Of a stretch of DNA of 64,000 nt, positions 18,875 through 30,381 are shown in pieces; positions within the stretch are counted from its first letter, which is position 1, and the number at the start of each line of letters is the position of its first letter. The stretch is from Candidatus Sulfopaludibacter sp. SbA3. GTDB taxonomy: Bacteria; Acidobacteriota; Terriglobia; 20CM-2-55-15. The notes beneath the pieces were generated by a model. The model searched no databases, was not told where the DNA came from, and was given only the letters and a program-made list of their open reading frames with translations. The translations under genes were made by a program, and so were the position numbers. The stretch covers positions 26,038 to 90,037 of the forward strand of contig CAMBFR010000005.1 in the NCBI GenBank assembly GCA_945865815.1. Reading direction: 5' to 3'.

Positions 18875-18891
18875 GAAATGGGGGAGATCTG

Positions 18892-18937
18892 GGGACGCAC
18901 CCCGAATTCTTGAAGTACGGAATTCGGGGTGCGTCCC
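18892..18937. repeat. 18-bp perfect inverted repeat, family B-related
   Basis: GGGACGCACCCCGAATTC (18892-18909) and its exact complement at 18920-18937, separated by 10 nt. The AATTCGGGG core is shared with the elements at 14645, 39596 and 51200. It starts 18 bp after the NHL gene and may also act as a terminator-like hairpin. The remaining bases up to 19152 contain no gene I can support. Confidence 0.75.
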
Positions 18938-19152
18938 AGAGAGTCCGGCCTGCGAGGTTTTTCTCCACATGCACCGGTTCTTCGAGGCTTATCGCGATCA
19001 GCCAAGACTCTCGGCAAACCCTGGAAGTACCTCCTGATCCCACACGACGTTATCAAAGACAACATGACGATCGACGGTTTGGAGCGGAGTTATCGCGCTT
19101 TGTCAGACGACTGAAGGGCTTGAAGGCTTGAGGGGGGGAATAGCAAAGTCCG

Positions 19153-19935
19153 GTGCAAGCGCTTCCAAAACTCGACGCCGTGGAATTCCGGAAGGTCCTT
19201 GGCACCGGTACCACCAAACCATGCGTGTTTCAGTGCGAGGATTCGAGCGGTAAGCCAGCTGGAGAATACGCGACCAAGCTCCGGGGCGGCGTGCGTTCGA
19301 ATGAAATTGGATTGCAGTATGAGTTCATCGCCTGGCACTTGGCGGAATACTTCAATGTTCCTCACTTGCCGGCAGCCTTGATCACGATTGAAGAGGAACT
19401 GACCAGCACGATTCAAGACAGAGAAGTCCGGGAGCACGTCAAAAAGAGTATTGGATTGAACTTCGGGACGGAATTCCGTGCGGGATTCAACACTTGGGTC
19501 GCAGATGACACCATTCCACTATCTTTGCAGAAGACCGCCGCAGAGATCGTGGCGTTCGACGCCGTTATCGAGAATGTCGACCGGAAGCGTGATAAGCCCA
19601 ATTTGCTCTTTAAGGGCGATGAATTGCTGGTGTTGGATCATGAGCTGGCGTTCTCGTTTATTCAGACGGTCGGGCTGAATTTGAACAACTGGAACTCAAA
19701 ACGGCTGGAGTTTCTGAGCCATCATGCTTTTCAGCGCGGACTGAAAGGCAAAGCCCTTGATTTGACAGACTTTGTGTCGACATTGAGGGGACTGAGCAAC
19801 AAGATGATAACGGGAATTTGCGATGCGGTTCCTCCGGAGTTTGGTGCGGTCAGTGCTAAGATACCGGCTCACTTGAAGGCCATTCGCGAGAATGCAACAA
19901 CCGTAATGGACATCATTCGGGAGATATTCAAATGA
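19153..19935 (+). CDS. HipA-like kinase (HipA_2 type)
   Basis: A 260-residue protein starting at GTG 19153; an in-frame TAG lies four codons upstream, so it cannot start earlier. Kinase-like features of the HipA family are readable: a Lys in EYATKLRGG (about residue 42), a catalytic-loop-like FDAVIENVDRKRDKPNLLF (about 138-156) with Asp and Asn, and a metal-binding LVLDHELAF (about 161-169). The N-terminal HipA domain is absent, so this is a compact version. HipA toxins phosphorylate aminoacyl-tRNA synthetases; whether this one does is unknown. It overlaps the DUF3037 gene by ATGA. The sequence looks less GC-rich than its neighbours, hinting at transfer. Confidence 0.72.
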   Translation: MQALPKLDAVEFRKVLGTGTTKPCVFQCEDSSGKPAGEYATKLRGGVRSNEIGLQYEFIAWHLAEYFNVPHLPAALITIEEELTSTIQDREVREHVKKSIGLNFGTEFRAGFNTWVADDTIPLSLQKTAAEIVAFDAVIENVDRKRDKPNLLFKGDELLVLDHELAFSFIQTVGLNLNNWNSKRLEFLSHHAFQRGLKGKALDLTDFVSTLRGLSNKMITGICDAVPPEFGAVSAKIPAHLKAIRENATTVMDIIREIFK

Positions 19936-20780
19936 AAATCCGTTACTCCTATGCGCTTCTAAAATACGTTCACGACGCCGTGACCGGAGAATTTGCCAAT
20001 GTGGGAGTAATTCTCTTTGCGCCCGAGGCTTCGTACATTGCCTTCAAAGGCAGCCCCACATACGGACGCCTTTCGCAGTTCTTTCCCGGAATGGATGGCG
20101 ATCACTTTCGCCGGATGATTCGCAGCATAGAATTGCGCGCTCAGGAATCATCAAGGGACGTATCTGGCCTGTTCAGGGCGGATGTTCAAGAAAGGGCGGC
20201 ATTCGAACTCGGGAATAGAATTCTGCCGCTGGATGATTCCTCACTGAGATTTGCCGAAGGTGGAAGCGGAGTATCGAACAATTTGCCTGCAACCCTGGAA
20301 CGAATTTATGAACGCTATGTTGAACGTTACTCCAGGAAGGAACAATCCCAACGCCGGTCAGACGACGTAGTTCTCCATACATTCAAGCGGCTTCTTGTCC
20401 AAAGAAAGCTTTTCGCAAACGTTCCGCCAAAAGTCATTGAAGCCAAGGACTATCAGCACGAATTTCCTATCGCCTGGAAGAATGGCTCATGGAATGTGTG
20501 TGAGCCCGTTTCGTTCGACTACTCCGATGGGTCTCATCTTATCGAAAGAGCGAATACGTGGTTGGGGCGTGGCGTAAGCCTCAATGACAGCCGGGAGAAA
20601 TTCAAACTTCATTTACTGGTAGGCAAGCCACGTGACGCGAAGCTGAAGAACGTTTATCAGAAGGCTCTGAATATTCTAAGAAAGATGCCTCTTAAGCCCG
20701 AACTTGTTGAGGAAGACGAGGCGAAGCAATTTGTGGATCACATCGAAAAGGATGTGGCGCACCAGTCTTCCCAGCAGTAG
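19932..20780 (+). CDS. DUF3037 protein, partner of the HipA-like kinase
   Basis: The 282 residues begin with the DUF3037 hallmark (MKIRYSYALLKYVHD, then GEFANVGVILFAPE). The rest is charged and alpha-helical, with LERIYERYVERYSRKEQSQRR near the middle and a predicted helical C-terminus. There is no signal peptide or membrane segment. The ATGA overlap with the HipA-like gene implies a bicistronic unit; as I recall, DUF3037 and HipA_2 genes often occur together. The function is unknown; a role as regulator, target or antitoxin of the kinase is an inference. Confidence 0.72.
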   Translation: MKIRYSYALLKYVHDAVTGEFANVGVILFAPEASYIAFKGSPTYGRLSQFFPGMDGDHFRRMIRSIELRAQESSRDVSGLFRADVQERAAFELGNRILPLDDSSLRFAEGGSGVSNNLPATLERIYERYVERYSRKEQSQRRSDDVVLHTFKRLLVQRKLFANVPPKVIEAKDYQHEFPIAWKNGSWNVCEPVSFDYSDGSHLIERANTWLGRGVSLNDSREKFKLHLLVGKPRDAKLKNVYQKALNILRKMPLKPELVEEDEAKQFVDHIEKDVAHQSSQQ

Positions 20781-20812
20781 GGACGAATGCGTCACGTATC
20801 CGGTGTTTTGCA

Positions 20813-20969
20813 GCGCGTTACATCGTCGAAAAGGGGTCGATTGCCGTTTACGTGGATCAGCCTGACATTAGGCGCGCTGCCGACGCCTGATGTTTTTTCT
20901 GTCGCGATATTCCGGCTCACGTTCGACAATACGCATCTCAGGACTGCGCGGGCGGGGATTCGCCGCTGA
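20813..20969 (+). pseudogene. Remnant of riboflavin synthase (ribE) 3' end
   Basis: This stretch aligns with the intact ribE from about 16045 to 16190: ACATCGTCGAAAAGG, TCGATTGCCGTT, GATCAGCCTGACA, GATGTTTTTTC and ATCTCAGGAC recur in order. A deletion of about 45 bp then follows, after which both end in GATTCGCCGCTGA (16238-16250 and 20957-20969). In one frame it still reads VFSVAIFRLTFDNTHLRTARAG against VFSAAIIPHTLDNTNLRTARPG of RibE, but upstream it is frameshifted and has no start. It lies 7 bp before ribBA and 32 bp after the DUF3037 gene. Confidence 0.85.
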
Positions 20970-20976
20970 CCACAAT

Positions 20977-22110
20977 ATGCAATTCGCAGACATCGACGAA
21001 GCACTTATCGAAGTTCAAGACGGACGAATGGTCATCATCGTCGACGATGAAGACCGGGAAAACGAAGGCGATCTCATGATCGCCGCTGAAAAAGTCACGC
21101 CGGAAGCCATTAATTTCATGGCGACGCACGGCCGCGGCCTGATCTGCCTGGCGATGACCGCGCAGCGTCTCGACGAATTGAACATCCCGCTGATGGTCTC
21201 CGACTACAGCAACACGTCGCCTTACGGCACCGCCTTCTGCGTTTCCATCGAAGCGAAGCGCAATGTCTCCACCGGCATTTCCGCTTTCGACCGGGCCCAG
21301 ACGATCCTTACGGCGATCGACGCGAAAACGCGGCCCAATGACCTCAGCCGGCCAGGACACATCTTTCCGTTGCGCGCGCGCGATGGCGGAGTGCTGGTTC
21401 GCGCCGGGCAGACCGAAGCCTCGGTGGATCTGGCCTCCATCGCCGGTCTTTCTCCCGCCGGCGTGATTTGCGAAATCATGAAGGAAGATGGAACCATGGC
21501 GCGGGTTCCGGACCTCGTCGAGTTCGCCGAGCTGCACGGCCTGAAGATCATCACGGTCGCCGACCTCATACGTTACCGGCTGCGGACGGAAAGCTTCGTT
21601 CGCAAAGTGGGTGAGTCGGTGCTGCCCACCAGGCACGGCAATTTCCGGATGATCGCCTTCGAAAGCGTCATCGATGGCGAGACTCACATGGCGCTTGTAA
21701 AGGGATCCATCGAGAATGGCGAGGATGTGCTGGTTCGCGTCCATACGCACTGTTTGACGGGAAACGTCTTCGGCTCCGCCGCCTGTCACTGCCGCGAACA
21801 GATGGACCGGGCCATGGAGATGATCAGCGCCGAGGGGCGCGGAGTTTTGCTCTATCTCCACCAGATGGGCCATCGTCCCCATACCTCGGCGGACCTTGAA
21901 TTTCACGGAAAGCACGGCATGGACTCGAACGAAACGATCGGCCTTCGCGGCGAGCAACGCGAATACGGCATCGGCGCGCAGATTCTGACTGCCCTGCAGG
22001 TCCACTCCATGCGCATACTCACCAATCATCCACGAAAGCTTGTCGCGCTCGAGGCCTACGGCCTGAAGATCGCAGCCCAGGCGCCGTTGAATCCGATCCG
22101 CGTAAAATAA
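20977..22110 (+). CDS. ribBA: RibBA: DHBP synthase with a divergent GTP cyclohydrolase II domain
   Basis: The start is ATG 20977, since the open frame upstream (from 20890) only covers the ribE remnant. The 377 residues have an N-terminal 3,4-dihydroxy-2-butanone 4-phosphate synthase domain ([41 protein letters not shown]). The C-terminal RibA-like domain keeps three zinc cysteines ([14 protein letters not shown]), the [10 protein letters not shown] region and LTNHPRK. However, the usual RQEGRGIGL motif, which contacts GTP in E. coli RibA, reads [10 protein letters not shown]. The segment RAGQTEAS has Gln where many enzymes have His. Cyclohydrolase activity is therefore uncertain. Confidence 0.9.
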   Translation: MQFADIDEALIEVQDGRMVIIVDDEDRENEGDLMIAAEKVTPEAINFMATHGRGLICLAMTAQRLDELNIPLMVSDYSNTSPYGTAFCVSIEAKRNVSTGISAFDRAQTILTAIDAKTRPNDLSRPGHIFPLRARDGGVLVRAGQTEASVDLASIAGLSPAGVICEIMKEDGTMARVPDLVEFAELHGLKIITVADLIRYRLRTESFVRKVGESVLPTRHGNFRMIAFESVIDGETHMALVKGSIENGEDVLVRVHTHCLTGNVFGSAACHCREQMDRAMEMISAEGRGVLLYLHQMGHRPHTSADLEFHGKHGMDSNETIGLRGEQREYGIGAQILTALQVHSMRILTNHPRKLVALEAYGLKIAAQAPLNPIRVK

Positions 22111-22124
22111 GGGAGCATCCACCC

Positions 22125-23407
22125 ATGAGATCCACGAAGCAACTCGTTCTGCTGGTTCTTTGTCTGGCGATTCAGCCCGCGATGTTTGCGCAAACCGGGA
22201 ACAATGGACGATGGGTCGGAACGTGGTCCACGTCCGAAGTGGGCCGGCCGCAGACTCCTCCGCCGCCGGCGCCGGCGCTTCCACCCTTCCAAGCCAACCA
22301 GTGCCCGGCCGCGCCGCCCGCGACGCCGACGTTCCTGCACTTCAACAATCAGACGTTGCGTCAGATCGTGCACACCAGCATCGGTGGCCCAGGGGTTCGC
22401 GTCGTGTTGAGCAATGCCTACGGAACGGCACCGCTCACGATTGGCGCCGGCAACATCGCGCTCCGCGACAGGGATTCATCGATCCAGGCGGGTTCCAGCC
22501 GTCCGCTGACGTTCAGCGGCAGGCCAACCGTGACAATTCCGCCGCGGGCGTTGATGTACAGCGACCCTGTGAATTTGACCGTGCCGCAGATGGCCGACCT
22601 CGCGATCGATCTGTACCTGCCAGGCAACACCGATACGACGGCGGCGATTACGATGCACAATGGCGCGTTCCAGACCAACTACGTCTCGGAGACGGGCAAC
22701 CACGCCGGATCGGCGAAGCTGCCGGTTGTAGCCTCGATGCAGAACTGGTTGGTCATCCATCGTGTCGAAGTGCAGGCGCCGGAGACGACCCGCGGCCTCG
22801 TGACGTTTGGAGACTCCATCACGGACGGCACGCGCTCGACACCCGACACGAACAATCGCTGGCCCGATCAACTCGTGAAGCGCATGCTCTCGCAGGCAAC
22901 CCCGCTGAGGATGGGCGTTATGAACGCGGGAATCGCGGGCAACCGCGTGCTGAGCGATGCGGCCTTCAATGTGGGCATCAACGCGCTGGCGCGCTTCGAG
23001 CACAATGCGCTGGCGCAACCCGGCGTCACTCACATCGTCGTGATGGAGGGCATCAACGACATCGGAAACGCGCGGACGAATCCGTCGCCCACTGCGGAAG
23101 ACATTACAGCCGCCTACAGACAGCTTATCGACCAGGCACACTCCAAAGGTCTGAAGATCTATGGCGCAACCCTCACGCCGTTCTATGGCGCGGCGTATTA
23201 CACCGAAGTAGGCGAGACGAAGCGGCAGGCCGTGAACCAATGGATCCGGACCAGCAAGGCCTTCGACGGCGTTATCGATTTCGACGCCGCCACGCGCGAT
23301 CCCAACGATCCGAAGAAACTCCTCGCGGCCTACGATTCCTGTGACCACCTTCATCCGAGCGACGCAGGCTACAAAGCAATGGCCGATGCGATCGATCTGA
23401 GGTTGTT

Positions 23408-23411
<4 letters not shown>
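22125..23411 (+). CDS. Secreted SGNH/GDSL-type hydrolase
   Basis: The 428 residues begin with a signal peptide ending in PAMFAQ, followed by a Pro-rich stretch and a beta-rich N-terminal domain (about 30-220). The SGNH hydrolase domain shows block [13 protein letters not shown] (nucleophile Ser, about residue 229), block II with Gly in [10 protein letters not shown], block III EGINDIG, and block [11 protein letters not shown] with the catalytic Asp and His. It is likely an esterase or carbohydrate deacetylase outside the cytoplasm. AGGGAG precedes the ATG; it follows ribBA by 14 bp and overlaps the convergent efflux gene by 4 bp. Confidence 0.88.
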
Positions 23412-26601
<3,190 letters not shown>

Positions 26602-26605
<4 letters not shown>

Positions 26606-27792
26606 GGCCGCACCTCCAGCCCATCGGCGAGACCCTCACGAGGTTCGAGTATCAGGAGATCGCCGTCGTTGAGACCGGCAAGCACTTCCACTCGATCTTC
26701 GGCGGCCTTTCCGAGCCGGAGCAATCGGTAACGGACCGCGCCGCCTTCCAGCACCCAGGTTCCGGTGAGTTGTCCCCGGCGCACGACGGCTGCCGCAGGA
26801 ACTGTGATCGCATCTCTCCTGCCGGCGGAAAAATAGGCCCGCCCAAAAAGGCCGGACCTGACGTTGGGCGTTCGCGGCAGATCGAGCCGGACCGTCACAG
26901 TGCGCGTCAAGGGATCGGAGGCGGCGAAGATTTCCGAAACCACTGCCTCGATGTCATCCGCTCCCAGGGATTCGATTCGCACGCGAGTCCGGGCGCCTTG
27001 CCGAATCGCGGCGATTCGGCTCTCCTCCACGGCAAGTTCGAGCTGATACCTGCCGTCATCCTCAACAGTGATCAACGGCGCACCGGGAGCGGCAAACATG
27101 CCGGGCTCGACGTGCCTGCCGGTAACGATGCCGCCGATCGGAGCGAGAACCTGTGAATATCCCAGGTAGAGATCGGCCGCGCCTCGTCCAGCCTTTGCCT
27201 GTTCGATTCGCGCAAGCATCTGGCCGCGTTTGGCCTTCAAAGACTCCAGTGTCTCCGCGGCGCGGCTTGCCTCGGCTGCAGCGGCCGTACTCCGTGTTTG
27301 AACTTCGTCGAATTCCTGCACGCTGACGGAACGACGGTCCCGCAGCCCCTGGTAACGTTCGAGAGTGGCGCGAGCGAGGTCCCGGTTGGCATCGGCGGAA
27401 GTCCGGGCGAATTCGGCGGCGCGAATCGCGGCGTTGACTTCCTCGAGCCCCTGCAGGGCCTCGGCCTCGGCGGATTGCGCATGGAGCACCTGTATTGCGG
27501 CGTCCCGGCTGTCGATTTCCACAAGCAGTTGGCCGGCTCGAACGCGATCGCCCTCCGTAACCGTGACCCTGGAGATATTCCCGGCCGCTCTTGCCGCCAC
27601 AACGGTGGATAGCTTCGATCGCACGGTCCCCGCGACCTCGTACGCGTCATCGATCGGGGAGAGGCGCAGGGTTTCGGTGACGACGCGGGCCAGGGCTGTT
27701 CTTTCGACCTCGGCAGCCGGCGGATTCGCGCTGCATGAGACCGAAAGCATGGCGGACGCTGTCAACAGCAGTATCGAGAGGAAATTCTTCAT
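26602..27792 (-). CDS. RND efflux periplasmic adaptor (membrane fusion) lipoprotein
   Basis: The 396 residues start with a lipoprotein signal (lipobox LSVSC, Cys about residue 20). The barrel-sandwich hybrid halves follow ([18 protein letters not shown] and [17 protein letters not shown]), around a long alpha-hairpin (about 90-190). Beta-barrel and membrane-proximal domains complete it. It bridges the pump to the TolC-like channel. It overlaps the pump by 4 bp and lies 9 bp after the channel gene. Confidence 0.93.
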
Positions 27793-27801
27793 AGGTCTAC
27801 C

Positions 27802-29169
27802 TCATTGCCCCAGAAACGAAGTGACATCATTGAGCGCGCCGGTGGAGAGCAGAAGACCGGCGTAACCGGTCGCGTAGGCGTTCTGTGACGCGATCAGGTT
27901 CATTTCAGCCCTGACGGCGTCGGTCTGCGCGCGAAGCAGGGCGGTAATCGTGGTCAAACCGGCCATGTACCGGTCTTCAGTAACCCTCAACACTTCTCTG
28001 GCCTGGCCCACGCTGGTTTGCGAAGCGCGGACCTGCTCTCCGGCGGTGAGAACGCGCTGCCGGGCCCGTATGACTTCGATGCGGATCTGCCGCTCGGTAT
28101 CGTCGCGCTCCGCAATTGCCGCAGCTTCGTTATGGCGCGCCTCGGAGAGACGGGCGTCGCGGCCGGCATCAAAGAGGTTCAGCGTGACACTGGCGCCGAC
28201 GGCGTAGTCCGAGCTTCCGGTGACAGGATTACGGCCGCTGATTCCCACATTCGCGAAGACGCCAACCTGAGGCAGCGATTCCCCGCGGCGTTCCTGCACG
28301 GCCAGGCCTGAAGACTTCAGCAAAGATTGAGATGCCGCAAAATCCGGGCGCTGTGCAAGCGCCATACGGATAAGGTCCCCCTGCGGGGCAATGCTGAACT
28401 CCCTGCCGCGATCCGGACTGGAGAGACGAAGCAGACTATCGTCGGGCCTTCCGATCAGAATATTGAGTTCGGCTTCGGCGGCGATCGCGTCTCCTTCGGC
28501 CTGAATCTGTTGACGGAGAAAGTCGGCGAGTTGGACCTGCGCGGCAAGAACGTCCGAGTCGATGACCAGGCCGGCATCGAGACGGCTTCGGACAAGGGCA
28601 ACGTCGGCTTCGGCAAGGCGGCTTGCCTGAACCGCCACATCCCGAACCGCTCTTGCGAGAATCACGCCGTAGTAGCTGCGGATCACTTCAAAGCGCAGCC
28701 GCTGCTCCATTGCCATGCGTTGTTCGACGGCGCTCGTTTCGCCGGCCTCCGCCTGCCCGATTCTTGATGAAGTCTGGCGGCCGTCGAAAACCGAGAGCCG
28801 GGAGCTCAGCGTGGCCCGGAAGTTATTGATTGAAGCAGGGTCGTTCAGCGACGACAGCGCCAGGTTTTCGGGGCCGAAGCGGCTCTGTTCGAGCAAGGAT
28901 CCAAATGCAAAGACAGGGTTGTTTCCTCGACTAAAGGCCTCTGTAATTCGCAGGTCCGGCGTCCGGTTCGCTTTTGCACTCTGCACGCGGTCTGCAGCGG
29001 CATTCACGCGGGACTCCGCCGCGCGAAGCAACGGATGCGTCGCCATCGCCTGGTCGACGGCCTGACCGAGCGTCAACTCCTCTGCCGGGCCGGCCGGGAT
29101 CTGAGCCTGAAGGCCGAAGGAAAAACAAAAAAGAACGAAGGCCGCGGCCGGAATCCTTCTTCCCGTCAT
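27802..29169 (-). CDS. TolC-like outer-membrane efflux channel
   Basis: ATG 29169 is chosen over the longer frame (29211), because it gives a proper signal peptide (MTGRRIPAAAFVLFCFSFG, cleavage near LQAQ) and forms an ATGA overlap with the upstream gene. The 455 residues contain two outer-membrane efflux (OEP) repeats made of long helices, for example LTLGQAVDQAMATHPLLRAA near the start and AQTDAVRAEMNLIASQNAY at the end. It forms the exit duct of the RND system. Confidence 0.9.
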   Translation of the reverse strand: MTGRRIPAAAFVLFCFSFGLQAQIPAGPAEELTLGQAVDQAMATHPLLRAAESRVNAAADRVQSAKANRTPDLRITEAFSRGNNPVFAFGSLLEQSRFGPENLALSSLNDPASINNFRATLSSRLSVFDGRQTSSRIGQAEAGETSAVEQRMAMEQRLRFEVIRSYYGVILARAVRDVAVQASRLAEADVALVRSRLDAGLVIDSDVLAAQVQLADFLRQQIQAEGDAIAAEAELNILIGRPDDSLLRLSSPDRGREFSIAPQGDLIRMALAQRPDFAASQSLLKSSGLAVQERRGESLPQVGVFANVGISGRNPVTGSSDYAVGASVTLNLFDAGRDARLSEARHNEAAAIAERDDTERQIRIEVIRARQRVLTAGEQVRASQTSVGQAREVLRVTEDRYMAGLTTITALLRAQTDAVRAEMNLIASQNAYATGYAGLLLSTGALNDVTSFLGQ

Positions 29170-29354
29170 GAGCGCGCGCCCATCCAGCGAAGGAACGGCA
29201 TCATCGGGCACCAGTTCGTGAATGCAGACTGAATGAGGTTCAAGGCGACAAAGGCCGTAAACAGAAACCAGTAGGGACTCACGTAGTACCCAAGCCCCAC
29301 GCTCAACAAAACAAAGGTTCCCGCAATGAGACGGAGTAGTCTTTCAATGTTCAT
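29166..29354 (-). CDS. DUF2892 small inner-membrane protein
   Basis: The 62 residues start at ATG 29354, which has GGAGG 8 nt upstream. Two hydrophobic helices are visible (LLRLIAGTFVLLSVGLG and YWFLFTAFVALNLIQSAF), followed by CPMMPFLRWMG; this is the DUF2892/YgaP-tail pattern. It is the first gene of the efflux operon. A gap of 92 bp separates it from the divergent sigma-factor gene, which probably controls it. Confidence 0.82.
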   Translation of the reverse strand: MNIERLLRLIAGTFVLLSVGLGYYVSPYWFLFTAFVALNLIQSAFTNWCPMMPFLRWMGARS

Positions 29355-29446
29355 GTCACGTTCCCTCCTGGCAGGTTGGAGCCAAACCGCAGGAAAAGGA
29401 TTCTTGAGAAGTATCGAAAGAATAGAATCAAGGATATGGAGACCGA

Positions 29447-30280
29447 ATGACGCCGCCTGAAGACTCTGAACTCCTGCTGTTGGCACAGAAGGGCGACACC
29501 GCAGCCCTGGAACGGCTGCTTCTGCACCACCAGTCGCAAATCTACCGCTTCGGGATGAAGATGTGCGGGAACCCTGAAGACGCCAGGGATGTTCTGCAGG
29601 ATTCCCTGCTGGCGATGGCGCGATCGGTCCGGAATTTCCGGGGAGAATCCTCCTTTTCCACGTGGCTTTACTCGATTGCGCGAAGCTTCTGTGTCAAGAA
29701 GCACCGCAAGAGCAGGTTCGCGCCGGAGGAGAAATCGCTCGACACGGACGCCGGGCCGGAGATTGCGCGGCTCGAGGATTCAGGACGGAGACCCGACGCC
29801 GCAGTGGCGGCGTTGGAGATTCAGGAAGTCATCGAGAATGCCATCCGGAAGCTGGAGCCGGCGCAGCGAGAGGTACTGATTCTGCGCGACGTCGAAGGCC
29901 TGACGGCGGCCGAGGTCGGGGATGTCCTCGGAATCAGCGTCGAAGCCGTGAAAAGCCGGCTGCATCGGGCGCGTTCCCTGATGCGCGAATATGCGGCGCC
30001 GGCGCTGGGTATTGCTCCGAAGATGGAAGCCATCCCGAAAACATCAACCTGCCCGGACTTGGTCACGATGTTCTCCGGCCACCTGGAAGGCGACATCGAC
30101 TCCACCGCGTGCGCTGCCATGGAACAGCACCTTCAGGACTGCGAACGCTGCCGCAACACCTGCGATTCGCTCAAGAAAACGCTGTCCTTATGCAGGGCCG
30201 GATCTGGACCCGAGGTTCCTTCGGCAGTTCAGGAGTCTGTCCGCCATGCGCTCCGTTTATTCCTCACCTCACGAGCGTGA
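29447..30280 (+). CDS. ECF sigma factor with C-terminal zinc-finger (anti-sigma-like) domain
   Basis: The 277 residues contain sigma region 2 (about 20-90; RFGMKMCGNPEDARDVLQD, STWLYSIARSFCVK) and region 4 (about 125-180; KLEPAQREVLILRDVEG, VLGISVEAVKSRLHRAR). About 85 extra residues follow, with CPDLV and a zinc-binding HLQDCERC (HxxxCxxC), the signature of ZAS anti-sigma domains. No separate anti-sigma gene is present, so the protein probably regulates itself. Divergent from the DUF2892-RND operon, it is a candidate activator of that operon. Confidence 0.87.
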   Translation: MTPPEDSELLLLAQKGDTAALERLLLHHQSQIYRFGMKMCGNPEDARDVLQDSLLAMARSVRNFRGESSFSTWLYSIARSFCVKKHRKSRFAPEEKSLDTDAGPEIARLEDSGRRPDAAVAALEIQEVIENAIRKLEPAQREVLILRDVEGLTAAEVGDVLGISVEAVKSRLHRARSLMREYAAPALGIAPKMEAIPKTSTCPDLVTMFSGHLEGDIDSTACAAMEQHLQDCERCRNTCDSLKKTLSLCRAGSGPEVPSAVQESVRHALRLFLTSRA

Positions 30281-30381
30281 AACGCAATTCCATGCTTCCC
30301 TTGAGGCGTTCCCTGCGATATGGTAGCGTTACTCGTTTTTTATAAGGGTTTTAATACAGGAAAGCGGCCTTTTCCCGGCAG

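Noticed and set aside
20938..22284. A 448-codon minus-strand frame opposite ribBA
   Set aside because: A shadow of GC-rich coding sequence on the other strand; the plus-strand RibBA motifs are unmistakable.
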